Shown piece after piece: positions 16,328-25,559 of a stretch of DNA of 64,000 bases (position 1 is the first letter of the stretch; every line of letters starts with the position of its first letter). The stretch lies in NCBI RefSeq assembly GCF_007754155.1, contig NZ_CP037423.1, forward strand, positions 5,636,467 to 5,700,466, written 5' to 3'. Source of the stretch: Stieleria neptunia. Its GTDB lineage: Bacteria; Planctomycetota; Planctomycetia; Pirellulales; Pirellulaceae. The notes below the pieces were generated by a model that saw only the letters and a list, made by a program, of their open reading frames with translations, was not told the origin of the DNA and ran no database searches. Both the position numbers and the translations under genes were made by a program.

Positions 16328-18652
16328 TTATTCTAGTCTTGCGTTGAGTTGGATGTTGTTGTTTGCAAGCAGCGTTCCGCTGAGGTAAGCCACATAGTTA
16401 GTGGCTTTGCGGTATTCTGCTTTCGCGCGGAAGTATGCAACCTGAGAATCCGTGCGCCGCTCAAGACTTTGTAGCACCGTATTGACGGGGCTGCGCCCGG
16501 CTTGAAATTCCGTGAATCGGACGGCAACTTCGGTCTCCGACGCCTGAGCTTGTTGCTCGTACGTTTGAACCAGCTGATGCTGTTTGGTCGAATTCGCCAG
16601 CGCCTCGCTCAACTGCGACAGCACGAGACGCTCCTCAACCGCAGTATTAACCTCTTGCGAAATTCGCTTCTTTGCCCAGGCCAGTGCGGCTTTTTGAAGT
16701 TCATTGCGCGCGTTCTGATCACGACGTTCCGGGCTTGCCTTCAGCATCATGTTGACACTCTCGTTCAGATCGAATTGGACTTGTGCGTCGGAAGGTTCGT
16801 CGGTCGGATGAATGAGACGGCCGTCCACGGAGGCAAGGCCCAATAGAGCGCGCAGCTTACTTTCTCTTCCATAAACACCCAATCGATCGTCGCCCGGCAG
16901 GGTCGAGCCGTTCAGCGAAGAAGTCAGCCTTCGTTGGGCATTCCAGTATTGTCCAACGGCTTGCGACAGCTCTTGGATCGTTCCCGTACCTGCGTCCAGA
17001 TTCAGTTTTGTGAACTCCGCTGTCTTCTGAATGTCGTCACGTGCAATCGATTGCGCTCTTGCGACGCGGTACGCAACGTGCAAGTCCCAGTAAGCCACTT
17101 CAACGTCCCGGACAAGGTTGTGAATCTTTATCTCGAAGTGATCGAGGCTCTCGTCGTTTTCCAGCGGGGCCACGATGATCGGGCGTCGGTTGACCTGCGA
17201 TGGTCCCAGCCCCGGCAACTGCTGTCCTTGGACCGTCGGATGGACTGCCGCGATTCGCTCCGTATTCGTGGAAGCATGACGCGAGATTCGCTCATATTCC
17301 GCAAGCAGGGCTGCCGCACTTCCCACGCGTTCCGCTCGCTGAACGGCTTCGCCCGATTGAGACGGCGGAGCGTCGGCAATCACTTCGGCAGACTCTTGGA
17401 CGCTGCTGATTGCCGAGTCTTCGCTGGAGGTGGTGGTTTTTGCCGAATGACTCACTGCGATTGCGACACATTCAGAGAGAGTCAAATCCCAAGATTCGAA
17501 TTGGGTCTGTTCGCCGGTCGGTGCCGGTTCGATTGCGGCAGTGGAATCGACCTCATGGACTCTCTCCAGTTCCTTTTTTGGGGCCTGGGAAGTCTGCGTT
17601 TCATGATGTGCGACTTCTGATTGATCTGAATGGGTCTCTCCGCTCGTCGATTGGGCCATCTGTGGGCTGAAGGTATCCTCCCTTTGAGCAAGATGTTCAT
17701 TTGGCACGAGGATCATCGTGATCAATGCCATCGTGCTGACGAGCACCATGCACGACGCCAAGCTCAATAAGGGGCGAGTCGGGTCAAGTGCCTTCCGGGA
17801 GGAGAGTCGACGAATCCGTCGCAGCAAATCTCCCTCGTTGGCAGCAAGGGATAGCGAAAACTGCAACCCACGATTCTGTTCAAGCGTCATCAATGCCCTC
17901 CCGAGCATCAGCTTTGCTTGACGGTCCGGCGCGGCCATGTCATCACAGCAATGTTCACGTGTGACCCGAACTTGTCGTGACACCCACCAAACCGCCGGGT
18001 GGTAGAAGAAAGCGGTTTCGATCAAGACCTGAAACGCGTTGAACCAACAGTCATGGCGTTTTACGTGAGCGAGTTCGTGAGCGAGCAGTGCATCGATTTC
18101 ATGCGGAGGCATGCTTGTCACCAACGAAATTGGTACGACGATGACTGGGCGAAACCATCCGAGCGCCATGGGGCCGATGTTCTCGGAAACGACCCTCAAT
18201 TGGACGGTTTCTCGAATGCCGAACCGCAAGGCGGTACGCCGAAAACTCGTGGTAAGCAACTCTGGCGCGTCCAGGCATGGCTTTCGCATCATACGCAGTT
18301 GTCCCCAATAACCCGCAATCGGACGGGCCGAAAAGAGGAGCACTCCGATGATCCACATGATGGGAAGGGACGGGAGCAATGCTCCCATCCAGAGGTTGAT
18401 TCCTCTTGCGATGGATGAGTCATCGCTTGGAAAGTTTGCCGCGTATGAAACAGTCCACCAGGTAAAAACGGGGCACAACGCCATCACGATCATGCCGAAA
18501 CTCGCCAACCGATACTGGCCACCGACGGAGTCCTTCAAGGTGCGATTGAGAGTCCCAACGCCAATCGCCACAAGCAGAAATTGCCACAAACTGTGCAGTA
18601 AAATCTCACCCGTCTGAGACATCCACGTCAATTGCATGCCGTTAGCCATCAT
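16328..18652 (-). CDS. M56 (BlaR1-like) membrane metallopeptidase fused to a TolC-like domain
   Basis: A 774-aa fusion. The N-terminal half is a BlaR1/MecR1-type M56 sensor protease, with several membrane helices and the zinc site HELAH at 192-196. HDCWFNAFQVLIE and REHCCDDMAA follow. After a further helix (CMVLVSTMALITMIL) and a low-complexity linker, the C-terminal about 250 residues resemble outer-membrane efflux TolC proteins (DVEVAYWDLHVAYR, NLDAGTGTIQEL, LRALLGLASVDGRLI). They lack the full two-repeat TolC length. In BlaR1 this C-terminal place holds a penicillin sensor, so here the TolC-like coiled coil may be the sensing part. The start ATG overlaps the blaI stop by 11 bases, so the pair is translationally coupled. 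Confidence 0.85.
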   Translation of the reverse strand: MMANGMQLTWMSQTGEILLHSLWQFLLVAIGVGTLNRTLKDSVGGQYRLASFGMIVMALCPVFTWWTVSYAANFPSDDSSIARGINLWMGALLPSLPIMWIIGVLLFSARPIAGYWGQLRMMRKPCLDAPELLTTSFRRTALRFGIRETVQLRVVSENIGPMALGWFRPVIVVPISLVTSMPPHEIDALLAHELAHVKRHDCWFNAFQVLIETAFFYHPAVWWVSRQVRVTREHCCDDMAAPDRQAKLMLGRALMTLEQNRGLQFSLSLAANEGDLLRRIRRLSSRKALDPTRPLLSLASCMVLVSTMALITMILVPNEHLAQREDTFSPQMAQSTSGETHSDQSEVAHHETQTSQAPKKELERVHEVDSTAAIEPAPTGEQTQFESWDLTLSECVAIAVSHSAKTTTSSEDSAISSVQESAEVIADAPPSQSGEAVQRAERVGSAAALLAEYERISRHASTNTERIAAVHPTVQGQQLPGLGPSQVNRRPIIVAPLENDESLDHFEIKIHNLVRDVEVAYWDLHVAYRVARAQSIARDDIQKTAEFTKLNLDAGTGTIQELSQAVGQYWNAQRRLTSSLNGSTLPGDDRLGVYGRESKLRALLGLASVDGRLIHPTDEPSDAQVQFDLNESVNMMLKASPERRDQNARNELQKAALAWAKKRISQEVNTAVEERLVLSQLSEALANSTKQHQLVQTYEQQAQASETEVAVRFTEFQAGRSPVNTVLQSLERRTDSQVAYFRAKAEYRKATNYVAYLSGTLLANNNIQLNARLE

Positions 18653-19034
18653 CTCGATTCTCCATCTCTTCGAGTATTTCGCGGATTCGTTCGATGTCTT
18701 CGTCACTCGCCTTGCTGGACGAGAGTGCTTGCATAACGAGTGACGAGACCGATCCGTTGTAAACCTTCTTTGCCAGATCTCTCAGCAGGCTCTTGCCGGT
18801 TCGTTCTCGCGTCCAAACGGCGCGGTAGATATGCGGTCGTTTGCTTTCGTCTCGTTTGACGAGACCTTTACCGAGCATCACCGAAAGCATTTTCACCGTT
18901 GTCGAATAATTGGTCCCCTTCACGCGGTGCAGGCACTCATGGATTGGCCCCACACCACATGGGCCATACTCCCACAGTGCACGAAGAATCTGTAGCTCCA
19001 CGTCGGTCGGTGTGGAATTGGCAGGGCGGGGCAT
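18642..19034 (-). CDS. BlaI/MecI/CopY-family transcriptional repressor
   Basis: A 130-aa winged-helix repressor. It opens TPTDVELQILRALWEYGP and carries GTNYSTTVKMLSVMLGKGLV and HIYRAVWTRERTGKSLLRDL. These match the DNA-binding and dimerisation parts of BlaI/MecI proteins. Such repressors bind a palindrome near their own promoter and are inactivated by cleavage after signalling from the partner M56 protease, here encoded immediately downstream with overlapping ends. A 16-bp-arm palindrome lies 26 bases upstream of the start and is the likely operator. The regulated output other than the pair itself is unknown. Confidence 0.9.
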   Translation of the reverse strand: MPRPANSTPTDVELQILRALWEYGPCGVGPIHECLHRVKGTNYSTTVKMLSVMLGKGLVKRDESKRPHIYRAVWTRERTGKSLLRDLAKKVYNGSVSSLVMQALSSSKASDEDIERIREILEEMENRDDG

Positions 19035-19059
19035 CGAAACTCCTTTGGCGTCACATGGT

Positions 19060-19099
19060 CAGCGAAGGTATTCGCTATTCAAGGCGAATTCCTTCGCTG
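19060..19099. promoter_or_regulatory. Palindrome upstream of the BlaI-like gene, candidate operator
   Basis: CAGCGAAGGTATTCGC (19060-19075) and GCGAATTCCTTCGCTG (19084-19099) are inverted with one mismatch around 8 bases. It sits just upstream of the repressor start, the expected place for autoregulation. It does not carry the classical TACA/TGTA BlaI core, so binding is inference. Confidence 0.5.
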
Positions 19100-19353
19100 T
19101 GTCAAGTGAACTGGGCAGGCAACCTATGGCAAACGTACGATCAAAGTGCAGAAGGATGGCTACGATCATCCGGCGACAATCCGCAGCCCACCATCCGAGA
19201 CGAGCGCGCCGGTGTCGGACAAATGCTGTGGTCGGTCGCGAGCGAATGGCGTTCACCCGTCAAACCAGTACGGCAACGCAGACGCACGCTACTGCTGGCG
19301 AACCCGTAGCTGGGTAGCATCGGCTACAGTTGGTGGGTGGCACCCAACGCTGA

Positions 19354-19989
19354 TCAATTGGGTTCCTTTTCGTCTTTAAAAGGTATTGTTCTTCTACTCC
19401 CGTCTGCATAGAGCGCCCATCGCACATTCTGAAATTGGTGAATAGACGGAATTGGTCCATCGGATTTCCCCATCGGATCTATGCCAGTTGAAGGCATTCG
19501 TGATGTCCGGATAAGTACGTCGGAGGGGCGGACCGACTTGCGTTCCGAAATTCTTCGGATGGTATCCGGACTTGCGATGAGAGCTTGGCTTCCTTCCCTG
19601 TATGATTGAAATTCCAAAATCTTCAAAAAAGGAGGCTCCTTTTCTGTTCGTTCCTCCCCTATTTCGAACGTTGGAATAAGCAAATTGGGATGGTCGATTT
19701 TTGGGGCTCCTCTCAACTGCCCGACAAGTGCACCCCGGTCGATCTCCCCAACGGTTCGCTCAAAACGACTCATTTCGTACGACAATAATCCCATAAGTCT
19801 AAATGTCTTAAGCTTCGTATGCCATTCCGAGAATATCGCCTCTCGTGGAGTCTCAAAGGTGCCAAGGAACTGTTGGTAAGGTGCGTCCGAGAATGCGGCG
19901 TGCGGACGAGTAGCCAATAGCATTGCAAGGCAAGTCAATGCCGAAACTATTGTGCGATGAAGTATTTGGTGCTCTGTGTGCTGCGTCAT
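19354..19989 (-). CDS. Hypothetical exported protein
   Basis: A 211-aa frame I do not recognise. From ATG 19989 it begins with MTQHTEHQ and a hydrophobic segment (ALTCLAMLLA) followed by a plausible signal-peptidase site (HAAFSDA), so it is probably secreted. The rest is soluble, with several charged and proline-rich parts (GEERTEKEPPFLKILEF) and no metal, cysteine or catalytic motif. The frame could be extended to 20076, but those residues lie before the signal peptide. No neighbour on the same strand is close. Coding status is likely but not certain. Confidence 0.5.
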   Translation of the reverse strand: MTQHTEHQILHRTIVSALTCLAMLLATRPHAAFSDAPYQQFLGTFETPREAIFSEWHTKLKTFRLMGLLSYEMSRFERTVGEIDRGALVGQLRGAPKIDHPNLLIPTFEIGEERTEKEPPFLKILEFQSYREGSQALIASPDTIRRISERKSVRPSDVLIRTSRMPSTGIDPMGKSDGPIPSIHQFQNVRWALYADGSRRTIPFKDEKEPN

Positions 19990-20589
19990 TTGGCTAGCAA
20001 TCAAATTTGAACTTGGCGTTCGCCACTGCGCGAAGTTGGGACAAACAGAACGTGGCGTTAGCAATGGATAATACACTTAACTCAATGGGGGCTCTGTCCG
20101 ACAGGCTTCTAGTCCGTAGAGAATAGACTAGTAGGGATTCCAGGCGGAAACGTCTCGATCGGGAGCTGGCTTTTTTGTGGCCTTGGCTATGGCCCGGCAT
20201 AACCTGGCTTCGTTCAGGGGCCGAAGGCGTCGCGGGGAGGCGTCTGAAGGCTGGACACCAACGATATGGAGCCATTGCATGCCTGTCGGTGATTCGCAAA
20301 GGGCCTCGGCCGAACAGGCAAGCTGTCGGTTGAGGGTTGACTGAGCATCTCGTTCCCGGCTTACCTCGCTTGGGATCGGACGCGGTCCTGCGGTCTCTTT
20401 AATCGACCGGCGCTTGCATCTGTGCGATTCAACCCCCGTCCCGTGTTTTCTTCCCGCCGCCATCATTCTGCCCCGAATCATTCTGCCATGTCGTCTGGCC
20501 CTTGCCGGTGCATTTTCTGCATCCTGCCGTTCCACCTTCCGATCAGAGACATCGTAGCGCGATTGTTGTTATGGAAACGCTAAAGTCGC
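19990..20589. other. Intergenic stretch with repeat copy B
   Basis: No gene is supported. It contains the second copy of the direct repeat (20223-20317) and CATTCTGCC words near 20463 and 20481 that also occur near 660. Nothing else stands out. Confidence 0.5.
20223..20317. repeat. Direct repeat, copy B
   Basis: It matches copy A at 16216-16321 (41 identical bases, then a 13-bp deletion relative to A). It is in the same orientation and non-coding. Confidence 0.85.
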
Positions 20590-23500
20590 TTAGGCGTTGA
20601 ATTGGAAGTAGCCGTTGGTGTGCAGGATCTCGCTCAGGCGGAAGCCGGGGGAAATGCCGACGCCATTGACGTAGGTTCCCGTCGAATAAACCGTCGGCGC
20701 TTCGGTCTCATAGACCGTTCCCGAAATCTCGATGCGATCGATCGCGACATTGGAATCAATTCCGTTGGCCGGATCGTAACGGTCGTTGATGAAGCTGATC
20801 CGAACGTCCGCCGGATCCACGGTCGTATCGGTGACCCAGCGCAACTCGGTGAAGTTTCGATCGAGCAGGTCTCCTGCTTCGCCGCCGAAGTTCGAGAGGT
20901 CAAAGATCGCGACCTGTTGGCCGGCGACCTGCAAGGTCACGATCTCGTCGCCCAGTGATCCCGCTGCGTAAATTTTCACCAGCGTGGAGACGTTCTGCGC
21001 GTTGTTGGGCAGCCCCGGCGTGCCGTTGATTTGGTTGCTGGGCGACCAGTTCGCCGCGACGCTGTTGTCCAGTGCCGGGTCGATCAACGCCAGCGTGAAC
21101 CCGTTGCCGTCGGGTTCGGTCGGCCATGGCGCGACATCGTCGTATTCGACGGAGTCGATCAGGTTTCCGGCGGCGTCGGAAAGCGTGATCAATTCGCCAC
21201 CGCCACTGAGTCCGCCGGAGTATTGTCCGCTGACAAAAAGATCGCCGGGATAGAGCGAACGGAAACTCGAGAAGTCATCGGTAAAGATGACGTATTCTCC
21301 GGGAAGGATCACGGTACCGTAGGCGATTTGCAAGCCGACACCATCGATCGTCCAGCCCGACAAATCGACGGACTCGGTGGCGGAGTTGTTATAGAGTTCG
21401 ATGAACTCGGGGTCGCCGTCCAACGGGTTGTAATGCAATTCGTTGATCACGATGTCGTTACTTCCGCTGGCCGAACCCGGCATCCGGATTTCGTTTGCAA
21501 AATCGGCACGACGGGTCTCGATCGCGGCTTCAAATTGGTTGGCCCAGTAGGGGTTGGCATAGATGTCGTTGCGATTCCATTTGGCAAATTCAAGTGCCGA
21601 GTTGGTGGCGCCGATCCCATCGACCAATTGATCGAACCGCGTGAGCAGTCGGTCGTCACTGAGGTAGGTGTCGACCAGGGTTTGCATGCGACGCCAATAC
21701 ATGTCCTGGAACTCGGGGATTTCGAAGATGGAATCGAGCAATTCATGTTCGATCGGTTCGGGCGTGGTAAACGGGCCGAGACCGTCAGGGGTCCACGTGC
21801 GGTCGACGTCCCATTCGACGATCGACCACAGGCCCGTCTCCTGATCCAACAGCATGTAGAAGTTTTGGCTGCTTTGGTCATCGTGGCGCATGAGCGTCGA
21901 AATCGCCATGTGGTTGATGACGTTCGGGACATCGACGTTGTCGTACAGATACGCGGTTTTGGCTGGCGATGGCGGCGCGGTCAGCACACTGTTGAGTTGG
22001 GCCAGCGAAGTCAGGTCGCCATCGTCAGGTGATTTTTTGTCGAATTTCGGGGAGGAACCGAAGCCGCCTTGTTCGGCCTTGAAAAATTCGTCCGCGTCGC
22101 TGATTCCGTTGCCCGTTCGCCATGCCCCGTCGTACAGCTCTTGGAACCGGAACACGCCGTGGAAATCGCCGTTCATTTCCGCTCGGACAAAGAAGGAGCT
22201 GGTGAAGGACTCGGTTTCGGCGTTGAAGACATCCCAAGAGATATCGGGGGTCACCACCGACCAGTCGCCGAAGTCGGCGTTGATGCCGAATTCATCGATC
22301 GGATAACTGCCTTCGGCGCCGATGTCGATCGTGTGTCCCTTGGGCAATTCAAACTTCAAGCTCTTCTTGGGGAAAAACTCACGTGAATAATCGCCGCCGC
22401 GAACGCGGACCGTTGCATTGTCGATCACTTCGCCGTTGTAGTAGACGACTGCGCCGATGGTCGTGTTGGTCAGCGCAAGTTCGGTGGTCGTCAGCTCGGT
22501 GAATTCCGACTCGTCCACGAAAAACTGAAACAGCGGCAACGTGTTGCCCGTGATGTCGGTCGGCGAGACGACGATCCCAAAGTAGTTGATGGTGTCATTG
22601 AAGGGCGCGACGGCTACATCGGATTCGATTCGATATCGAATCAACGTGCCTGCTTCGGCGCCAGGAATCGTCGCGTCCCAGGTGTTGCCGCCGGTGTTGG
22701 TCATCGCCAGGGATTGCTCGGCGCCGAACATGACTTTGTAGACCAGCGTCGCTTCGGTCGCGTCTGCGATCGTGGCGTTGATCGAGAAATCTTGGTTGGG
22801 CAGGACGATGCCGGGTGAGACGACGATGTCGGTGATCGGATCCACTGCGGGTTCGCCGAAGATCGAGTTTTCCGCAGCCGGCGTCGGGGCGCCGATGGAG
22901 ACGCCCCAGTTTTCCGCGACTGAATTGTCCAACGCCCAATCACGCAATTCCAGTGACGGACCGTTACCGTCGGGCAGCGCGGACCAGGGCGATTCGTCCA
23001 AGTAACTGACTTCATCGATCACCGTGACTCCGTCGGCGCCCAACAGCTGGATCAATTCGCCGCCACCGGACAGGCCGCCGGAAGCGAATTCGGCGATCGG
23101 CGTCACGCCCCAGGTCGCTTCGGCGATCGCAATCGAAGGTGACACGATCGCATACGCGCCGGGACCCAGGGTCGTCCCGGAGCTGAACGTCAAATTAAAG
23201 CCGGTAAACGACAGACCGCCCAAGTCGACGGACTGGTCACCGGAGTTGTACAGTTCCAAGAACTCGGCGTCGGAATCAACCGCTCCGTCCGGCCCGGGGT
23301 TGTAATGAATCTCGTTGATCACCAACAGACTCGGATCGCCGCCTGGATCAACGGTCGACCCGGCGTATTGAAAATACCCGTTGGAGTGAAGCGTTTCGGA
23401 GAGGCGATAACCGGGCACAATGCCTTCGACCGGCTTCCACGTTCCCGTCGAGAACACTTCGGGGGCTTCGGTCTCGTAGGTCACGCCATCGATGATGATC

Positions 23501-24441
23501 TTGTCGACGCGGAGGTTGCGATCGATTCCGTTGGCGGGGTCATACAGATCATTGGTAAAGACGACGCGGACTTGATCGGCATCGATGCCGTCGACATCGA
23601 CGGTATAAGATTGCAAGGACCTGTCGACGTTGTCGAAGGTCGCTACGGTGGTTTGGTCGATCTGGACCAGCATCTGTTCTTCGCCCCGTGCGCCGGCGGC
23701 CTGGATCGTGATCGGCAAGAATGCTTGGTAGCTTTGGCGGGTCGCCGAGTCGAACGCCAAGCCGGCTTCGATCGTGCCCACGTGCCGTTCCAGATCCCAG
23801 TCCGCATCGGCCGACGCGGATCCCGTCTTGTCTGTCGAGGCGGCAACATCCGCACCGGTCCATTCGGCGAGTTGTTGAACGAGATTCAGACCGCGCACCC
23901 CGGCGCCGGTCTCGCAGCCATAGATCAAAAGGTCGGCATGGGCGGTCAAGGCGCGGCTCCAGCTTCGAATCTCGGATTCATAATTCCGGATCATCTCCGA
24001 GTCGACGCGCTGGTTCCCCATCTGCAACGCTCCGGATTGACCGTGTGCGAGAAGATGAACGCTGTCGACGTTGCGGCGCGTTGCCAAGACTTCGGTGATT
24101 TGTTCCAGGCCACCGCGATCGGGTTGAAGCAAGACGAGTTCGTGATGTTTCGCCAGTCCACCCACCAGGTGATCGATCTGATCGACGGAGGAGTCGATGA
24201 AGACGATCTGGGAAGTCTGTTGGGAGGCAGCGTTGTGCGAGGCGGTCAGCTGTTGCGGTGTGACTTCGGCGGCAGCGGTTTCGCCGCCAGGATCGCTGAA
24301 CGCAGCAGCGCAATCGGCGGCCAGCATCAGCCGCTGCTCCAGGGCAGAGAGGCTCCATTGTCCCTGATTGCGTGCACGTGAACGCCGTCGGTTTGATGCG
24401 TGCATGACTGCTTTTGGCTTGGAACGGAATAGAGATCGCAT
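20590..24441 (-). CDS. Large exported CotH/DUF4347/lamin-tail/carbohydrate-binding protein with LEPR-XLL motif
   Basis: A 1283-aa protein. After a basic N terminus comes LEQRLMLAA (LEPR-XLL motif, about 34-42). A DUF4347 domain follows (about 78-235, with VHLLAHGQSGALQMGN and ADLLIYGCETGAG). Next is a calcium-type carbohydrate-binding domain (NDLYDPANGIDRNL) and a lamin-tail domain (VINEIHYNPG). The central CotH-like kinase region contains VRVRGGDYSREFFPKKSLKF, HGVFRFQELYDG and WDVDRTWTPDG. A second lamin-tail domain (VINELHYNPL) and a second carbohydrate-binding domain (NDRYDPANGIDSNV) close the protein. It is probably exported and surface-attached. CotH proteins elsewhere are atypical kinases; activity here is not shown. 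No signal peptide of ordinary type is seen, as is usual for this class. Confidence 0.85.
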   Translation of the reverse strand: MRSLFRSKPKAVMHASNRRRSRARNQGQWSLSALEQRLMLAADCAAAFSDPGGETAAAEVTPQQLTASHNAASQQTSQIVFIDSSVDQIDHLVGGLAKHHELVLLQPDRGGLEQITEVLATRRNVDSVHLLAHGQSGALQMGNQRVDSEMIRNYESEIRSWSRALTAHADLLIYGCETGAGVRGLNLVQQLAEWTGADVAASTDKTGSASADADWDLERHVGTIEAGLAFDSATRQSYQAFLPITIQAAGARGEEQMLVQIDQTTVATFDNVDRSLQSYTVDVDGIDADQVRVVFTNDLYDPANGIDRNLRVDKIIIDGVTYETEAPEVFSTGTWKPVEGIVPGYRLSETLHSNGYFQYAGSTVDPGGDPSLLVINEIHYNPGPDGAVDSDAEFLELYNSGDQSVDLGGLSFTGFNLTFSSGTTLGPGAYAIVSPSIAIAEATWGVTPIAEFASGGLSGGGELIQLLGADGVTVIDEVSYLDESPWSALPDGNGPSLELRDWALDNSVAENWGVSIGAPTPAAENSIFGEPAVDPITDIVVSPGIVLPNQDFSINATIADATEATLVYKVMFGAEQSLAMTNTGGNTWDATIPGAEAGTLIRYRIESDVAVAPFNDTINYFGIVVSPTDITGNTLPLFQFFVDESEFTELTTTELALTNTTIGAVVYYNGEVIDNATVRVRGGDYSREFFPKKSLKFELPKGHTIDIGAEGSYPIDEFGINADFGDWSVVTPDISWDVFNAETESFTSSFFVRAEMNGDFHGVFRFQELYDGAWRTGNGISDADEFFKAEQGGFGSSPKFDKKSPDDGDLTSLAQLNSVLTAPPSPAKTAYLYDNVDVPNVINHMAISTLMRHDDQSSQNFYMLLDQETGLWSIVEWDVDRTWTPDGLGPFTTPEPIEHELLDSIFEIPEFQDMYWRRMQTLVDTYLSDDRLLTRFDQLVDGIGATNSALEFAKWNRNDIYANPYWANQFEAAIETRRADFANEIRMPGSASGSNDIVINELHYNPLDGDPEFIELYNNSATESVDLSGWTIDGVGLQIAYGTVILPGEYVIFTDDFSSFRSLYPGDLFVSGQYSGGLSGGGELITLSDAAGNLIDSVEYDDVAPWPTEPDGNGFTLALIDPALDNSVAANWSPSNQINGTPGLPNNAQNVSTLVKIYAAGSLGDEIVTLQVAGQQVAIFDLSNFGGEAGDLLDRNFTELRWVTDTTVDPADVRISFINDRYDPANGIDSNVAIDRIEISGTVYETEAPTVYSTGTYVNGVGISPGFRLSEILHTNGYFQFNA

Positions 24442-24740
24442 TGCTTTCTAAGCTCGTTGAAAGGTCGCTGGGTTCCGTCAATGCAAGGATCTTAAGTGGG
24501 TGCGTTCTCCAATTCCAGAAAAGACGACCGATTTTGACGGTTTGGTGGGATGTACGAAGGTGCACTGCGGCAGTGACGCGGGCGAGTCGGTTGGGGCTTG
24601 CAGACGGTCGGAACGCTCTGCCCCACTGACCGTGATCGTTGGCTGGTGAGCCTGGGAGCACGGCTCGGCGAACAAGGCTGATTGGATGGACCGAGAAGGA
24701 AGACAGGAAAATGGGTGGCAAGAAAATGTCACAGTCCAAT

Positions 24741-25043
24741 GGCGATGCGTTTATGGTCACAACCGATCTCAACCTCGGCGGGATGCTGTTTGTTCCAACC
24801 AATTACGTGTCAGAGGCACCGCTTTCCTTTACCGGTCGAATCGATCTGTAGACTTTCAGTTCGATGGGGGTCACCAATGGTGATCAGCTCGTTTGGACGT
24901 GGGGTTCGGGGGCGAACGCCGACTCGGTGACATTGAACATTGGGACGACGGCGATCCCGGAGCCGGATCTGTCGATCTCGGTAAGGGTGTTTCTGATCGT
25001 GCTCGCGATGTTCCGCTGGCGGCGTACGGGATCGATAGTGGCC
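24741..25043 (+). pseudogene. Decayed PEP-CTERM protein
   Basis: One frame reads LGGMLFVPTNYV, LSFTGRIDL, an in-frame TAG at 24849-24851, then FSSMGVTNGDQLVWTWGSG, SVTLNIG and a C-terminal AIPEPDLSIS, hydrophobic stretch, FRWRR. IPEP followed by a hydrophobic helix and arginines is a PEP-CTERM sorting signal, but the helix is broken by charged residues. No start or signal peptide is preserved. The nonsense codon plus degraded signal indicate a dead target gene of an exosortase system, lying close upstream of an exosortase gene. The surrounding 24442-25454 otherwise holds nothing convincing. Confidence 0.6.
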
Positions 25044-25454
25044 TTTGGATCGACGTCGTCGGTCACCCCCACTTCCCTTTGCATCAACGATAACGCCAGC
25101 AGATCCGCATCAGAAACCTCGGATTTCGAAATTGGAGCGTGGATAGTGGAGCGTGTGCGGATGACGAAGGGCGAAAAGAATGGGGGCAAAAAATTCGCCT
25201 GGATCACGTCGATTGCGCCGGTGGCTTAGTGCAGCGGTTAGCGAGTACTCAGTCTTTCTGTCGGCCCTCTTCTGTCGATCGCTTTCCCGCGATTCAGCCC
25301 CAATCATTCTGGTCCGATTTGCCGTTCCGCCTCTCCGCGGTCGCGTTGGCCTGACCGCGCAGGATTCCCAGATGGCGTTACTCCTGTTCAAGGTCGCCTT
25401 GTCCAGCTGGGAATGGACGCGTGCTAGCAAATCGATTTTCGCCAGGTTTTTCAT

Positions 25455-25482
25455 TTGACACGCCAGCCGATAGTGGTAATTT
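25455..25482 (+). promoter_or_regulatory. Candidate sigma-70-type promoter upstream of the VPEID-CTERM gene
   Basis: TTGACA (25455-25460), 16 bases, then TAATTT (25477-25482), about 78 bases before the ATG at 25560. The -35 is a perfect consensus and the -10 is moderate. Planctomycete promoters are poorly defined, so this is only a candidate. Confidence 0.4.
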
Positions 25483-25559
25483 ACTCACCACCCCGCAGAG
25501 CGGACATAACCTCCCTAGCCGCTCTAACCGGAATCGTTTTGTATTTGCTGCTGTTTCGC

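Noticed and set aside
25455..25559. Longer start of the VPEID-CTERM protein
   Set aside because: The extra 35 residues would put a second hydrophobic segment ahead of the signal peptide and overlap the candidate promoter. ATG 25560 gives a standard signal peptide.
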